Source: Paradesulfitobacterium ferrireducens
GTDB taxonomy: Bacteria; Bacillota; Desulfitobacteriia; Desulfitobacteriales; Desulfitobacteriaceae
Reading direction: 5' to 3'
NCBI RefSeq assembly: GCF_017310645.1
Contig: NZ_JAFLRH010000044.1
Coordinates: forward strand, 1-64,000
DNA length: 64,000 bases
The notes beneath the pieces were generated by a model, which saw only the letters and a program-made list of their open reading frames with translations, had not been told where the DNA came from and made no database searches. The position numbers were made by a program, and so were the translations under genes. Of this stretch, positions 23,678 through 32,556 are shown piece by piece; position 1 is the first letter of the stretch; each line of letters starts with the position of its first letter.

Positions 23678-24703
23678 ATGGTAAATAAAAAATCGCTTGT
23701 TAAATGGGCCGTCATAGCAGCGATCCTTGCGACTGTCCCTCTGTATAGTGGAAACTATATCCTTTCCTTAGTCAATCTTGCGGCTATTGCTGTGACCGGT
23801 GCAGTAGGATTGAATATTTTAACCGGATATACCGGTCAGATCTCGCTTGGACATGCAGCTTTCATGGGAGTGGGAGCTTATGTTGCCGGATACCTGATGA
23901 CGAACTATCATCTTCCCTTTCTGCTTGCAGTTCTTATTGGAGGAATAGCAAGTGCAATCGCCGGTATTATATTTGGATCACCTTCTTTAAGATTGAAAGG
24001 ATTATATCTGGCGATGGCCACTTTGGCTTCACAGATTCTCTTGGAGTATGTGTTTAAGAACTGGAGAAGTGTAACCGGCGGGGTTTCGGGGATGTATATT
24101 GAGTCTCCGTCCATCCTTGGTTTTTCCTTCGGAACGGATCAAAGATTTTATTATCTGGCAATGGGATTTGCTTTAATTGCCATTTGGACAGCCTCTAACC
24201 TATTCAAAACTAAAACCGGAAGAGCTTTTATCGCAATTCGCGACCGCGATATCGCGGCGGAGATTATTGGGATAAGCAGTTTCAAATATAAGCTGATTTC
24301 ATTCGCCATCAGTTCCTTTTATGCCGGTGTCGCGGGTAGTCTCTTGGCACTCTATCTGACACTTGTTGTCCCCGAGTCCTTTGTCTTATCAGTATCAATT
24401 CAATATGTGGCCATGGTAATTATCGGCGGACCAGGGACTATTGCAGGAGCCATTTACGGGGCCATCTTTGTCACATTGCTTCCCCAGGGTATTGAATATA
24501 TAACCAATATTCTTGCACAGTTCTATCCAATGGAAGCGTTGTTTGCCGCGCTGCGTGATATGACTTTTGGGTTACTCATCATACTGTTCTTATTATTTGA
24601 GCCCAAAGGTCTATCAGATATTATCCCAAGAATTGGACGTTGGTTTAAGGGTTTATTCTTAAAAAAGGGGGGTGAGTCAAGGAACCTATCTCATATTCAG
24701 TAA
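23678..24703 (+). CDS. livM: Branched-chain amino acid-type ABC transporter permease
   Basis: A 341-residue LivM-type permease with about nine helices. Typical motifs: GLNILTGYTGQISLGHAAFMGVGAY near residues 48-72, LRLKGLYLAMATLA, and the coupling-helix region GRAFIAIRDRDIAAEIIGI. GPGTIAGAIYGAIF lies in the last third. GAGGAG precedes the ATG. It forms the membrane pore with LivH. Confidence 0.93.
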   Translation: MVNKKSLVKWAVIAAILATVPLYSGNYILSLVNLAAIAVTGAVGLNILTGYTGQISLGHAAFMGVGAYVAGYLMTNYHLPFLLAVLIGGIASAIAGIIFGSPSLRLKGLYLAMATLASQILLEYVFKNWRSVTGGVSGMYIESPSILGFSFGTDQRFYYLAMGFALIAIWTASNLFKTKTGRAFIAIRDRDIAAEIIGISSFKYKLISFAISSFYAGVAGSLLALYLTLVVPESFVLSVSIQYVAMVIIGGPGTIAGAIYGAIFVTLLPQGIEYITNILAQFYPMEALFAALRDMTFGLLIILFLLFEPKGLSDIIPRIGRWFKGLFLKKGGESRNLSHIQ

Positions 24704-24745
24704 ATTCCCGGAAGCAAAAATTGAAAACGAGGAGGAAGGTAAAAA

Positions 24746-25978
24746 ATGCATTTTAGGAAAAGAAAAATAAGTTTAGCTCTTGTGATTGTTTTAGTGCTTT
24801 CACTTGTCGTAGCTGGATGTGGTTCTGCCGGCAGCAGCACATCTGGAACAGGCGGTTCAACCGGGGGAGAAAAAGACAAAATTACTGTTGGAATTTGGGG
24901 TACAATTACTGGGCCTGATAGCGATGTTAATGGCATGTCTTATGGAACAAAAGATTATTTTGAATTCATAAACTCCAAAGGCGGGGTAGATGGTTACAAG
25001 TATAACGCCTTGTTGCTTGATGGCAAATATCAAATGGAAGAAGAAATTAAACTTTTCAAACGCCTCTCCACTGTTGATAAAGCAGTAGTCATTAATGGTT
25101 GGAGCACTGGAGTAACAAAAGCCTTACGTGATGAGATTAATAATGTGGTCAAAGTTCCTTTTGTATCTGAAACCATGTTAAGTGATGTTATAGACCCTCA
25201 AAAATATCCTTATATCTTCACCTTAGGCTTATCCTATGAAGATCAAATTAAAGCCGCTATGTTATGGGCAAAATCCAAGGGAGCAAAGAAAGTTGCATTC
25301 TTGCATAATGATGCTGAGTATGGTACTGCTCCTACAACAAATGTTGAGAAGGAAAAATGGGTTGCCAGCCAAGGGATGGAATTAGTTGCTAATATTTCAT
25401 ACCCCATGAAAGCTACAGACCTGACATCCCAACTTCTCAGCATTAAAAAATTAAACCCTGACTATGTCTATATTCAAGATTCTGTCAACAATATCATCGC
25501 GATTTTGCGGGATGCTGCGAAGGTTGGAGTACCTGCCGACAAATTTATTGGTAACTTCTATGGTGTAAGTCCTATCATCATTCAGAATCTTGGCGATAAA
25601 GCAAATGGCTTCAAAGCACTTCAAATGTATCAATCTTGGGGTTCAGATTTCCCGGCTATGAAAGACATTGAAGAATTCGGCAAATCGAATCAAATCCAGA
25701 AGAAGGATCAGTATTATCTTAAAGGCTGGGTTGAAGGAATGCTGATCAACGAAGCTATTAAACAAGTTATCAAGAAGAATAATGGCAAACTTCCGGAACT
25801 TGCCGAATTCCGCAAACAGGTACGTGACGCCCTGGAAGGCATTAAGGATTTTAATCCGGGCGGAGCAACAGGAAACATTACCTATGCTGATCACAAGGGA
25901 TTTAGCACAACTAAGCTGCTTGAAATTAAAAATGGAAAATATACAGAAATCGACGATTGGGTTCAAGTTACAAAGTAG
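24746..25978 (+). CDS. Branched-chain amino acid-type ABC transporter substrate-binding lipoprotein
   Basis: A 410-residue periplasmic-binding-protein type 1 (Peripla_BP_6) lipoprotein. The signal peptide ends in the lipobox VVAGCGSAG (Cys near residue 26), followed by a Ser/Gly-rich linker. The mature part starts ITVGIWGTITGPDSDVNG, and AFLHNDAEYGTA and YIQDSVNNIIAILRDA are typical. It decides the substrate of the importer. Located between livM and livF in the sigma-54 operon, it probably delivers the alcohol precursor or an amide/organic acid used by the dehydrogenases; this is inference. Confidence 0.9.
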   Translation: MHFRKRKISLALVIVLVLSLVVAGCGSAGSSTSGTGGSTGGEKDKITVGIWGTITGPDSDVNGMSYGTKDYFEFINSKGGVDGYKYNALLLDGKYQMEEEIKLFKRLSTVDKAVVINGWSTGVTKALRDEINNVVKVPFVSETMLSDVIDPQKYPYIFTLGLSYEDQIKAAMLWAKSKGAKKVAFLHNDAEYGTAPTTNVEKEKWVASQGMELVANISYPMKATDLTSQLLSIKKLNPDYVYIQDSVNNIIAILRDAAKVGVPADKFIGNFYGVSPIIIQNLGDKANGFKALQMYQSWGSDFPAMKDIEEFGKSNQIQKKDQYYLKGWVEGMLINEAIKQVIKKNNGKLPELAEFRKQVRDALEGIKDFNPGGATGNITYADHKGFSTTKLLEIKNGKYTEIDDWVQVTK

Positions 25979-26009
25979 TATTTAAGGAACTTTTTGCAGG
26001 GGGAGATCA

Positions 26010-26768
26010 ATGAAAACATTACTTGAAGTGAAAAATATTAAGGTCTTTTATAATCAAGTAATACTGGCTTTGCGAGGGGTTAGCTTAAAAGTAGATGAAG
26101 GCAGTATTGTAACCCTTCTCGGTGCGAACGGCTCCGGTAAGAGTACAACCCTTAAAGCAATCTCAGGCCTTCTATCTTTGGAAAACGGCAGAGTGGCTGA
26201 AGGGGATATTATGTTTGAGCAAATGTCAACTCTTGGAAAGCCTACCGTCTCCTTAGCAAAAAGCGGAATCTGCCAAGTTATGGAAGGAAGGGAGATATGC
26301 AAAAACCTTACGGTTGAAGAGAATCTGAAAATGGGAACCTTAATCGGGAATGTAAAACGAAACGAGAGAAAAGAAGCTTATGAAGTAATTTACCGTTACT
26401 TCCCGGTGCTTAAGGAGCGGAGAAACCAAACGGCGGGCTACCTTAGCGGCGGGGAGCAACAAATGTTGGCTATTGGCAGGGCTCTTATGACTAAACCCAA
26501 ACTGCTCCTGCTTGATGAACCATCCCTGGGATTAGCGCCTTTGGTTGCTGAAAATGTGTTTGAAATCTTAAAGAAGATAAATGAGGAACAAGGAACCACG
26601 ATTCTAGTGGTAGAGCAGAATGCAAGTTTGGCCCTTAGCGCAGCGAGTTATGCGTTTATTTTGGCTAATGGAAAAGTGGTTATGGAGGGTCCGACCAGCA
26701 GTATTAATACACATGACATTCGCAATGTCTATTTAGGGGCGGCATCCACTAAAGATCAAGCTTCATGA
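26010..26768 (+). CDS. livF: Branched-chain amino acid-type ABC transporter ATP-binding protein
   Basis: A 252-residue LivF-type ATPase. Walker A GANGSGKST (about 36-44), signature YLSGGEQQMLAIGRAL, Walker B LLLLDEPSLGLAP and VVEQNASLAL with the LivF-type Q in place of the switch histidine position. It partners LivG. It is the last gene of the operon and a strong terminator follows. Confidence 0.93.
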   Translation: MKTLLEVKNIKVFYNQVILALRGVSLKVDEGSIVTLLGANGSGKSTTLKAISGLLSLENGRVAEGDIMFEQMSTLGKPTVSLAKSGICQVMEGREICKNLTVEENLKMGTLIGNVKRNERKEAYEVIYRYFPVLKERRNQTAGYLSGGEQQMLAIGRALMTKPKLLLLDEPSLGLAPLVAENVFEILKKINEEQGTTILVVEQNASLALSAASYAFILANGKVVMEGPTSSINTHDIRNVYLGAASTKDQAS

Positions 26769-26784
26769 TTTCTTTACCCCCAAT

Positions 26785-26815
26785 AAAACCGTGTGGATAA
26801 TATCCACACGGTTTT
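26785..26815 (+). terminator. Strong terminator after livF
   Basis: AAAACCGTGTGGATA pairs with TATCCACACGGTTTT around a minimal A-rich loop, giving a long stem ending in a T-run. It closes the adh-aor-liv operon. Confidence 0.9.
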
Positions 26816-26849
26816 ATTCAGATAAACTTCATCGAGCAAAGCGGATTAC

Positions 26850-26897
26850 TGTTCAGATAGTGAACAAAACAAATGATACTTGTTCATATATTTAACA
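26850..26897 (+). promoter_or_regulatory. Two tandem upstream activator sites TGTT-N9-AACA
   Basis: TGTTCA-GATAG-TGAACA (26850-26866) is a perfect inverted repeat. TGTTCA-TATAT-TTAACA (26881-26897) is a second, slightly imperfect copy with its centre 31 bases away, about three helical turns. Both lie 60-110 bases before the -24/-12 promoter, a classic enhancer position for a sigma-54 activator. Confidence 0.6.
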
Positions 26898-26958
26898 TTA
26901 AAACTCGAAAGCCGGGACTAAAATAAATTTTTATGGATAATAACGCCTAAAATGAAGT

Positions 26959-26974
26959 TGGCACGCAAATTGCA
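26959..26974 (+). promoter_or_regulatory. Sigma-54 promoter of the dicarboxylate operon
   Basis: TGGCACG-CAAA-TTGCA is a perfect match to the -24/-12 consensus. It lies 40 bases before the start codon of the MmgE/PrpD gene. Confidence 0.92.
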
Positions 26975-27013
26975 AATTCAAAATAGTGTGACCTATTGAG
27001 GGGAGGAATGAGT

Positions 27014-28369
27014 GTGACGATCTCACAAGAGTTAGCCCGCTTTGCAGTCAATGCCCGCTATGATGATTTCCCGCCGGAAGTGATCCAGGCCGCCAAGGAC
27101 GCATTCCTTGACTGGATAGGCTCGGCGGCGGCGGGGGCGGAAAAGGTGCCGGGGCAGATCATGCTTCAGGTTGTTGAGGAATTGGGAGGAAATCCCGAAG
27201 CCACGGTATTAAGCACGGGCAAAAAAACCTCGAGCATTTTAGCGGCGCTGGTTAATGGCGCGATCTCTCACATCGTGGAGCTTGATGATGTCCATAAAGC
27301 TTCGATTATCCACGCAGGGGCTGCGATTATTCCGGCAGCGCTGGCTGCGGCTGAGAAGGCCGGGGCCACGGGCAAGGGCTTAATTGAGGGAATCGTGGTC
27401 GGGTATGAGGTAGCGATCCGCATCGGGGAAGCCGTGACCCCGGCGCATTACTATTACTGGCATACCACCGGTACCGTCGGTACTTATGGAGCGGCGGCAG
27501 CTGCGGGTAAAATCCTGAGCCTGAATGAGGAACAAATGACTGATGCCTTGGGGAGTGCCGGGACTCAGGCTGCGGGCTTGTGGGAGTTTCTGGCTGATGG
27601 GGCTATGAGCAAGCACCTGCATCCGGGAAAATCGTGCCTTAACGGTCTGCTGTCCGCGCTATTGGCGCAGAAAGGATTCACGGCCGCGAAGAAGATCCTT
27701 GAGGGGGAAAAAGGGTTTATCCGGGCCACGGCTGCGGAATATGACTTGGATAAAATCACCTCGGGCCTCGGCCGGGGGTATAAGATCGTTGAGAACTGTT
27801 ATAAAATCCATGCATCCTGCCGTCATACCCACCATGCGATTGATGTTGTCCTGGACATAGTAAAACAACATCACCTCAAGCCGGAACAAATTGCTAAGAT
27901 TGTGGTTAAGACCTACCCGATTGCCATTGACATCACAGGTAATTTTGCCCCGGATTCCCTATATGCAGCAAAATTCAGTCTGCCTTTCTGTGTCTCCCTC
28001 GCTGCAACCGCCAGAAAAGCTGGTTTATATGAGTTTAGTCCGGAGAATCTGAATAACCCTGTGATCCAATCCCTTCTTTCGAAGGTAGAACTGGTGGAGG
28101 ATGCTGAGATTACGGCTCTTTACCCGGAGAAATGGCCTGCAGTAGTCGAAATAACAGATACAGCAGGAACTACCTTTGCAGGGAGAACGGATTATCCTCA
28201 GGGAGATCCGGAAAATCCTGTCACCCACGAACAATTGGTGGATAAATTCAGGGGGTTGGCTCAGTTTAAGTTCTCCCTATCAGGTGTAGAAAACATCATA
28301 AATGCTGTGAATGAGCTGGAGAAAGTGACGAATCTATCCGAAATGCTTCAAAAAGCATTCGCGATTTAA
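27014..28369 (+). CDS. MmgE/PrpD family protein (2-methylcitrate dehydratase-like)
   Basis: A 451-residue MmgE/PrpD protein, the family of 2-methylcitrate dehydratase and cis-aconitate decarboxylase. Seen are FLDWIGSAAAGAEK, ALVNGAISHIVELDDVHKAS, TPAHYYYWHTTGTVGTYGAAAAAGK, KHLHPGKSCLNG and CYKIHASCRHTHHAIDVVLDI, the histidine-rich active-site segment, then AKFSLPFCVSLA. Members add or remove water, decarboxylate or epimerise polycarboxylates without a metal. GTG 27014 has correct spacing from GGGAGG; ATG 27008 is too close. First gene of the sigma-54 operon; no PrpB or PrpC is nearby, so a methylcitrate cycle is unlikely. A hydratase/dehydratase acting on an unsaturated dicarboxylate would fit its neighbours. 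Confidence 0.9.
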   Translation: MTISQELARFAVNARYDDFPPEVIQAAKDAFLDWIGSAAAGAEKVPGQIMLQVVEELGGNPEATVLSTGKKTSSILAALVNGAISHIVELDDVHKASIIHAGAAIIPAALAAAEKAGATGKGLIEGIVVGYEVAIRIGEAVTPAHYYYWHTTGTVGTYGAAAAAGKILSLNEEQMTDALGSAGTQAAGLWEFLADGAMSKHLHPGKSCLNGLLSALLAQKGFTAAKKILEGEKGFIRATAAEYDLDKITSGLGRGYKIVENCYKIHASCRHTHHAIDVVLDIVKQHHLKPEQIAKIVVKTYPIAIDITGNFAPDSLYAAKFSLPFCVSLAATARKAGLYEFSPENLNNPVIQSLLSKVELVEDAEITALYPEKWPAVVEITDTAGTTFAGRTDYPQGDPENPVTHEQLVDKFRGLAQFKFSLSGVENIINAVNELEKVTNLSEMLQKAFAI

Positions 28370-28480
28370 GATACCAAATAAGCAGTCAAAAGTCGAAATT
28401 AGTAAAGTGAGTTTACAAATAGTACTTAAAATAGAACCTAAATTTTAACGCGAATATAAGCAAGAGAGGAGGTTTTAGCA

Positions 28481-29074
28481 GTGACAAATTCGTTTTTATG
28501 GCGCAAACTGCACTCGTTATCCGGTATTTTCCCGATTGGAATTTTTCTGTTGGAGCATATGTTCATCAATTCTTTAGCGGTTAAAGGAGAAAAGGCCTTT
28601 AACCAAGGGGTTGCACTACTTCACAGCATCCCTTACCTCTGGGCCTTGGAAGTTATCATCATTTTTGCTCCTATCCTGTTTCACGCATTCTATGGGATTT
28701 GGGTTGTATATCTGACGCGCAACAATGTCCTGGCGTATTCCTATTTTCGGAACTGGCTTTTTTATGTTCAGCGGGTCACCGCCATTATCACCCTCATTTT
28801 TGTGGGTTGGCATGTCCTGATCTTGCGTTTTTCATCCGGTGAAATCAGTTTTAACGTGGTCGCGCAGGCTTTGAGCAACCCTGCAGTGATCGTTCTCTAT
28901 TTGATCGGTCTGGTTGCCACGTTTGTGCATTTTGCCAACGGACTTTGGTCTTTCCTGATCAGCTGGGGAATTACGATTGGGGAAGGGGCCCAGAGAAAAG
29001 CGGCTTATTTATCCACCTTAGTTTTCGTCGTTTTAACCGTTGTCGGAGTTAATGCACTCCTCGCTTTCAAGTAA
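28481..29074 (+). CDS. sdhC: Succinate dehydrogenase/fumarate reductase cytochrome b subunit
   Basis: A 197-residue five-helix membrane anchor of the Bacillus/Wolinella type. The N-terminal WRKLHSLSGIFPIGIFLLEHMF motif, and histidines in LLHSIPY, LFHAFYG, GWHVLIL and FVHFANG, provide the axial ligands for two haems b. It exchanges electrons with menaquinone. GAGAGGAGG precedes a GTG start. Next in the operon are the flavoprotein and iron-sulfur subunits, giving a complete three-subunit enzyme. Confidence 0.92.
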   Translation: MTNSFLWRKLHSLSGIFPIGIFLLEHMFINSLAVKGEKAFNQGVALLHSIPYLWALEVIIIFAPILFHAFYGIWVVYLTRNNVLAYSYFRNWLFYVQRVTAIITLIFVGWHVLILRFSSGEISFNVVAQALSNPAVIVLYLIGLVATFVHFANGLWSFLISWGITIGEGAQRKAAYLSTLVFVVLTVVGVNALLAFK

Positions 29075-29167
29075 ATCGAATGTGCGCGTTCTTATGAAAC
29101 AGGTAAAAGATCAATAGGAAAATTTCAGAAAGTAAATTTCCGAATAACAAGAAAAGGAGGGGGAGTT

Positions 29168-30931
29168 GTGACAACCAAAGTGATTGTGGTCGGGGGCGGT
29201 TTGGCCGGGCTCATGAGTGCGATTAAGATTGCGGAAAGCGGCCATAAGGTCGACTTGTTTTCCCTGGTTCCCTGCAAGCGTTCACACTCCGTATGCGCCC
29301 AGGGCGGAATTAATGCTGCGGTTAATACCAAGGGCGAGGGAGATTCCACTTGGGAGCATTTTGATGACACGATTTACGGCGGGGATTTTCTGGCAAACCA
29401 ACCCCCGGTTAAAAATATGATCGAAGCGGCCCCTAGCATTATTTATTTAATGGATCGCATGGGGGTAACCTTTAACCGCACCACGGAAGGTTTCATTGAT
29501 GTGCGTCGTCTGGGCGGGGCTAAGTATTCCCGTACGGTTTTTGCGGGGGCTACAACCGGACAGCAGCTCATTTACGCCTTGGATGAACAGGTGCGCCGTT
29601 ATGAAGATGCGGGTCTGGTCAGGCGTTACGAGGAATGGGAATTCCTGTCCATTGTGCAGGATGACGAGGGACGCTGCCGCGGGATTGTAGTGCAAGACCT
29701 TAAGAATTTAGAAGTGCAAGTGTTTCCTGCAGATGCAGTGATCATGGCCACCGGCGGCTTAGGCATGATTTTCGGGCGCAGCACCAACTCCACCATTAAT
29801 ACCGGATCGGCGGCAGCCGGCTTATATCAACAGGGAGCAATTTACGCCAATGGAGAATTCATTCAAGTCCACCCTTCCGCCATTCCGGGCCGGGACAAAC
29901 TGCGCCTGATGTCTGAGTCGATCAGGGGAGAAGGGGGCCGGGTCTGGGTTTACAAAGACGGCAAACCCTGGTATTTCCTCGAAGAATGGTATCCGGCCTA
30001 CGGAAATATGGTGCCGCGGGACATTGCCACCCGGGCCATTTTCAAAGTATGTGTGGATATGAAGCTGGGAGTGGACGGGGAAAACAAGGTCTATCTGGAT
30101 ATCTCCCATCTCGATCCGAAAGAGATTAACCGCAAGCTGGCGGGTGTCGTGGATATTTATGAGAAGTTCGTCGGGGATGACCCGCGCAAAGTGCCGATGC
30201 AGACCTTCCCGGCCGTGCATTATTCCATGGGCGGGCTCTGGGTCGACTATGACCAGATGACCAATATTCCGGGGCTCTTTGCCGCCGGGGAGTGTGAATA
30301 CCAATACCACGGGGCCAACCGGCTGGGCGGCAATTCCTTAGTAGCCGCGATTTATGCGGGAATGGTTGCCGGGCCCAAAGCGATTGCCTATGCTGAAGGC
30401 TTAAGTAAACGTTCCGAAGATTTGCCCCCAAGTCTTTTCGAAGCGGCGAAGACCAGGGAAGAAAAACAAAATGCGGCTATCTTCAAGATGGAGGGAAAAG
30501 AGAATCCCTATAAGCTGCACCAGGAATTAGGAGAATGGATGCTTGAGAATGTCACAGTCGTCCGCTACAATGACCGCCTGAAAGCCACGGATGAGAAGAT
30601 CCAGGAACTGATCGAGCGCTATCACAATATCGGGGTTGGCAACGGCGCCCCCTGGGGCAACCAGATCGTGCCCTTTACGCGCAGGCTTTGGCCGATGCTC
30701 CATTTAGCCAGGGTCATTACGCTCGGAGCCTTGCACCGCAACGAAAGCCGGGGTGCCCACTATAAGCCGGATTTCCCGGAACGGGATGATGAAAACTGGC
30801 TTAAAACCACCAAAGCGGGATTTACCCCTGACGGCCCCAGCTTCAGTTATGAACCGGTGGACACAGCTTATATCAAACCACGCCAGCGTCGTTACGATGT
30901 CGCAAAAGAGGTGACGATGGCCAATGTCTAA
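29168..30931 (+). CDS. sdhA: Succinate dehydrogenase/fumarate reductase flavoprotein subunit
   Basis: A 587-residue flavoprotein. FAD-binding VIVVGGGLAGLMSA at the N-terminus; RSHSVCAQGGINAA holds the probable covalent-FAD histidine near residue 40. Active-site segments are HPSAIPGRDKLRLMSESIRGEGG and VHYSMGGLWVDYDQMTNIPGLFAAGECEYQYHGANRLGGNS. It is the Bacillus/Wolinella type, which can act in either direction. Inside a catabolic operon it may oxidise succinate or a substituted succinate, or reduce the corresponding fumarate; sequence alone does not say which. It overlaps the Fe-S subunit gene by 8 bp. Confidence 0.95.
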   Translation: MTTKVIVVGGGLAGLMSAIKIAESGHKVDLFSLVPCKRSHSVCAQGGINAAVNTKGEGDSTWEHFDDTIYGGDFLANQPPVKNMIEAAPSIIYLMDRMGVTFNRTTEGFIDVRRLGGAKYSRTVFAGATTGQQLIYALDEQVRRYEDAGLVRRYEEWEFLSIVQDDEGRCRGIVVQDLKNLEVQVFPADAVIMATGGLGMIFGRSTNSTINTGSAAAGLYQQGAIYANGEFIQVHPSAIPGRDKLRLMSESIRGEGGRVWVYKDGKPWYFLEEWYPAYGNMVPRDIATRAIFKVCVDMKLGVDGENKVYLDISHLDPKEINRKLAGVVDIYEKFVGDDPRKVPMQTFPAVHYSMGGLWVDYDQMTNIPGLFAAGECEYQYHGANRLGGNSLVAAIYAGMVAGPKAIAYAEGLSKRSEDLPPSLFEAAKTREEKQNAAIFKMEGKENPYKLHQELGEWMLENVTVVRYNDRLKATDEKIQELIERYHNIGVGNGAPWGNQIVPFTRRLWPMLHLARVITLGALHRNESRGAHYKPDFPERDDENWLKTTKAGFTPDGPSFSYEPVDTAYIKPRQRRYDVAKEVTMANV

Positions 30932-31670
30932 AAAGATAACGTTTATCATTAAACGCTGTGACAATCCGCAGGCAGTCGCTTATTGGGAAGAATTCAAGGT
31001 GCCGTATTTCCCTAAAATGAATGTGGTTGCGGCCCTAATGGAGATCCAGAAGAATCCGGTCAATGCCAAAGGAGAAGCAACCACTCCGGTGGCTTGGGAA
31101 TGCAACTGTCTGGAAGAAGTGTGCGGGGCCTGCACCATGATTATCAACGGCACCGCCCGCCAGGCCTGCTCAGCTCTGGTGGATAATCTGGCCCAGCCTA
31201 TCCGCCTGGCTCCCCTGACCAAATTCCCCCTCGTGAGAGACTTGGTCGTGGACCGGCAAGTCATGTTCTCTAACTTGCGCAAGGTTAAGGCTTGGATCGA
31301 TATTGACGGCACCTATGACATGGGTCCGGGTCCGAAAATTTCCCAAAACGTGCAGGAAGCGGCTTATGAATTATCCAAGTGCATGACCTGTGGCTGCTGC
31401 ATGGAAGCCTGCCCGAATGTTAACTCCAAGAGCAAATTCATCGGACCGGCAGCCATCGCTCAAGTGGATCTTGTGAATTCCCACCCGACCGGCGCCTTTC
31501 GGAAAGAGGCCCGCCTGGAAGCCTTAATGGGCGAAGGGGGCATCGCCGACTGCGGCAATGCCCAAAACTGCGCCAAAGCCTGTCCCAAGGAGATACCCCT
31601 AACTCGCTCAATCGCCAAACTCAACCGGGAAACATCCGCCTACGCTCTTAAAAAATTGTTTGGAAAATAG
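30924..31670 (+). CDS. sdhB: Succinate dehydrogenase/fumarate reductase iron-sulfur subunit
   Basis: A 248-residue iron-sulfur protein. The 2Fe-2S ligands are in CNCLEEVCGACTMIINGTARQAC (about 64-86). The 4Fe-4S ligands are in CMTCGCCMEACP (about 153-164), and the 3Fe-4S cluster in CGNAQNCAKACPKEIPL (about 212 onward). It carries electrons from the flavin to the cytochrome b haems. The start codon lies inside the flavoprotein gene, implying translational coupling. Confidence 0.95.
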   Translation: MSKKITFIIKRCDNPQAVAYWEEFKVPYFPKMNVVAALMEIQKNPVNAKGEATTPVAWECNCLEEVCGACTMIINGTARQACSALVDNLAQPIRLAPLTKFPLVRDLVVDRQVMFSNLRKVKAWIDIDGTYDMGPGPKISQNVQEAAYELSKCMTCGCCMEACPNVNSKSKFIGPAAIAQVDLVNSHPTGAFRKEARLEALMGEGGIADCGNAQNCAKACPKEIPLTRSIAKLNRETSAYALKKLFGK

Positions 31671-31683
31671 AAAGGATGATTGC

Positions 31684-32529
31684 ATGCGCGGCCGAACATT
31701 TCTCTTTGCCCCGTCCAGTGATGTAAAGAAGGCTGAAAAAGCGCTGGCCTCAACAGCGGATATCGTTGTACTGGATTTGGAAGATGCGGTGGCCCCGTCT
31801 GAAAAAGATCAGGCCCGGACCAATATTGCCACCCTGCTAAAGGGTGAAAGAATCAAACCTGTGTTGGTGCGCATCAACGCCGTTACTTCCCCTTGGGCCC
31901 TAAAAGATTTGCTGGCCGTGCTTCCGCTCAATCCGGATGGAGTCATGCTGCCGAAAGCGGAAATTGCAACCGATGTCAAGAAAGTGTGCTGGACCATCTC
32001 GCAGCTGCTCGGTGCCGACAATGAGACCGGGATTTATCCTCTCATCGAAACTGCTGCCGGAGTGGAACAGGCTTTGGAAATTGCCCGGGCCAGCAGAAGG
32101 GTAAGACGCTTGGTCTTTGGCGCCCTGGATTATTCCCTTGATCTGGGACTCAATTACACCGGAGATCCTTCAACTTTGGCCTATGCCAGAGCCCGCCTGG
32201 TGGGGGCATCTGCTGCCGCCCGTTTGGAAGGGCCGGTGGATACCGTGTATCCGGCGCTCAAAGATGAAGAAGGCTTGCGCCAAGATACCCTGGCTGGCAA
32301 GCTCTTAGGCTTTAAGGGCAAGCTCATCATCCACCCGGCCCAAATCGGGATTGTGAACGAGATGTTTACTCCGCCTGCTGAAGAAATCGAAGAGGCCCGC
32401 CAAATTGTTGAGGTGTACCGCCAGGCCCAAGCCGAAGGCAAAGGAGCGGTGCAGTGGAAAGGAAAAATGCTGGACGAACCGGTGCTCAAGCGTGCCGAAC
32501 AAGTCTTAGCCCAGTACGGGCAAGCATAA
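31684..32529 (+). CDS. CitE-like HpcH/HpaI aldolase-family CoA-ester lyase
   Basis: A 281-residue TIM-barrel lyase of the CitE family. Seen are RTFLFAPSSDVKKAEKAL at the start (SR/PG-type phosphate region), VVLDLEDAVAPSEKDQAR with the Mg-site acidic residues, RINAVTSPW, VMLPKAE, PLIETAAGVEQA and GKLIIHPAQIGIVNE. Relatives are citrate lyase beta, malyl-CoA lyase and citramalyl-CoA lyase, which cleave 3-hydroxyacyl-CoA dicarboxylates to acetyl-CoA plus a 2-oxo acid. No citrate lyase alpha or gamma genes are here, so a free CoA ester is the likely substrate. ATG 31684 follows GAAAGGATG. The two ligase genes downstream could make the CoA ester. Confidence 0.88.
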   Translation: MRGRTFLFAPSSDVKKAEKALASTADIVVLDLEDAVAPSEKDQARTNIATLLKGERIKPVLVRINAVTSPWALKDLLAVLPLNPDGVMLPKAEIATDVKKVCWTISQLLGADNETGIYPLIETAAGVEQALEIARASRRVRRLVFGALDYSLDLGLNYTGDPSTLAYARARLVGASAAARLEGPVDTVYPALKDEEGLRQDTLAGKLLGFKGKLIIHPAQIGIVNEMFTPPAEEIEEARQIVEVYRQAQAEGKGAVQWKGKMLDEPVLKRAEQVLAQYGQA

Positions 32530-32556
32530 CTAGCATGGTAGAGGAGGGAGAACCCC

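Noticed and set aside
26996-28369. Methylcitrate cycle as the role of the MmgE/PrpD gene
   Set aside because: No PrpB, PrpC or aconitase gene is nearby, and the operon instead carries SDH, CitE-like and CoA-ligase genes.
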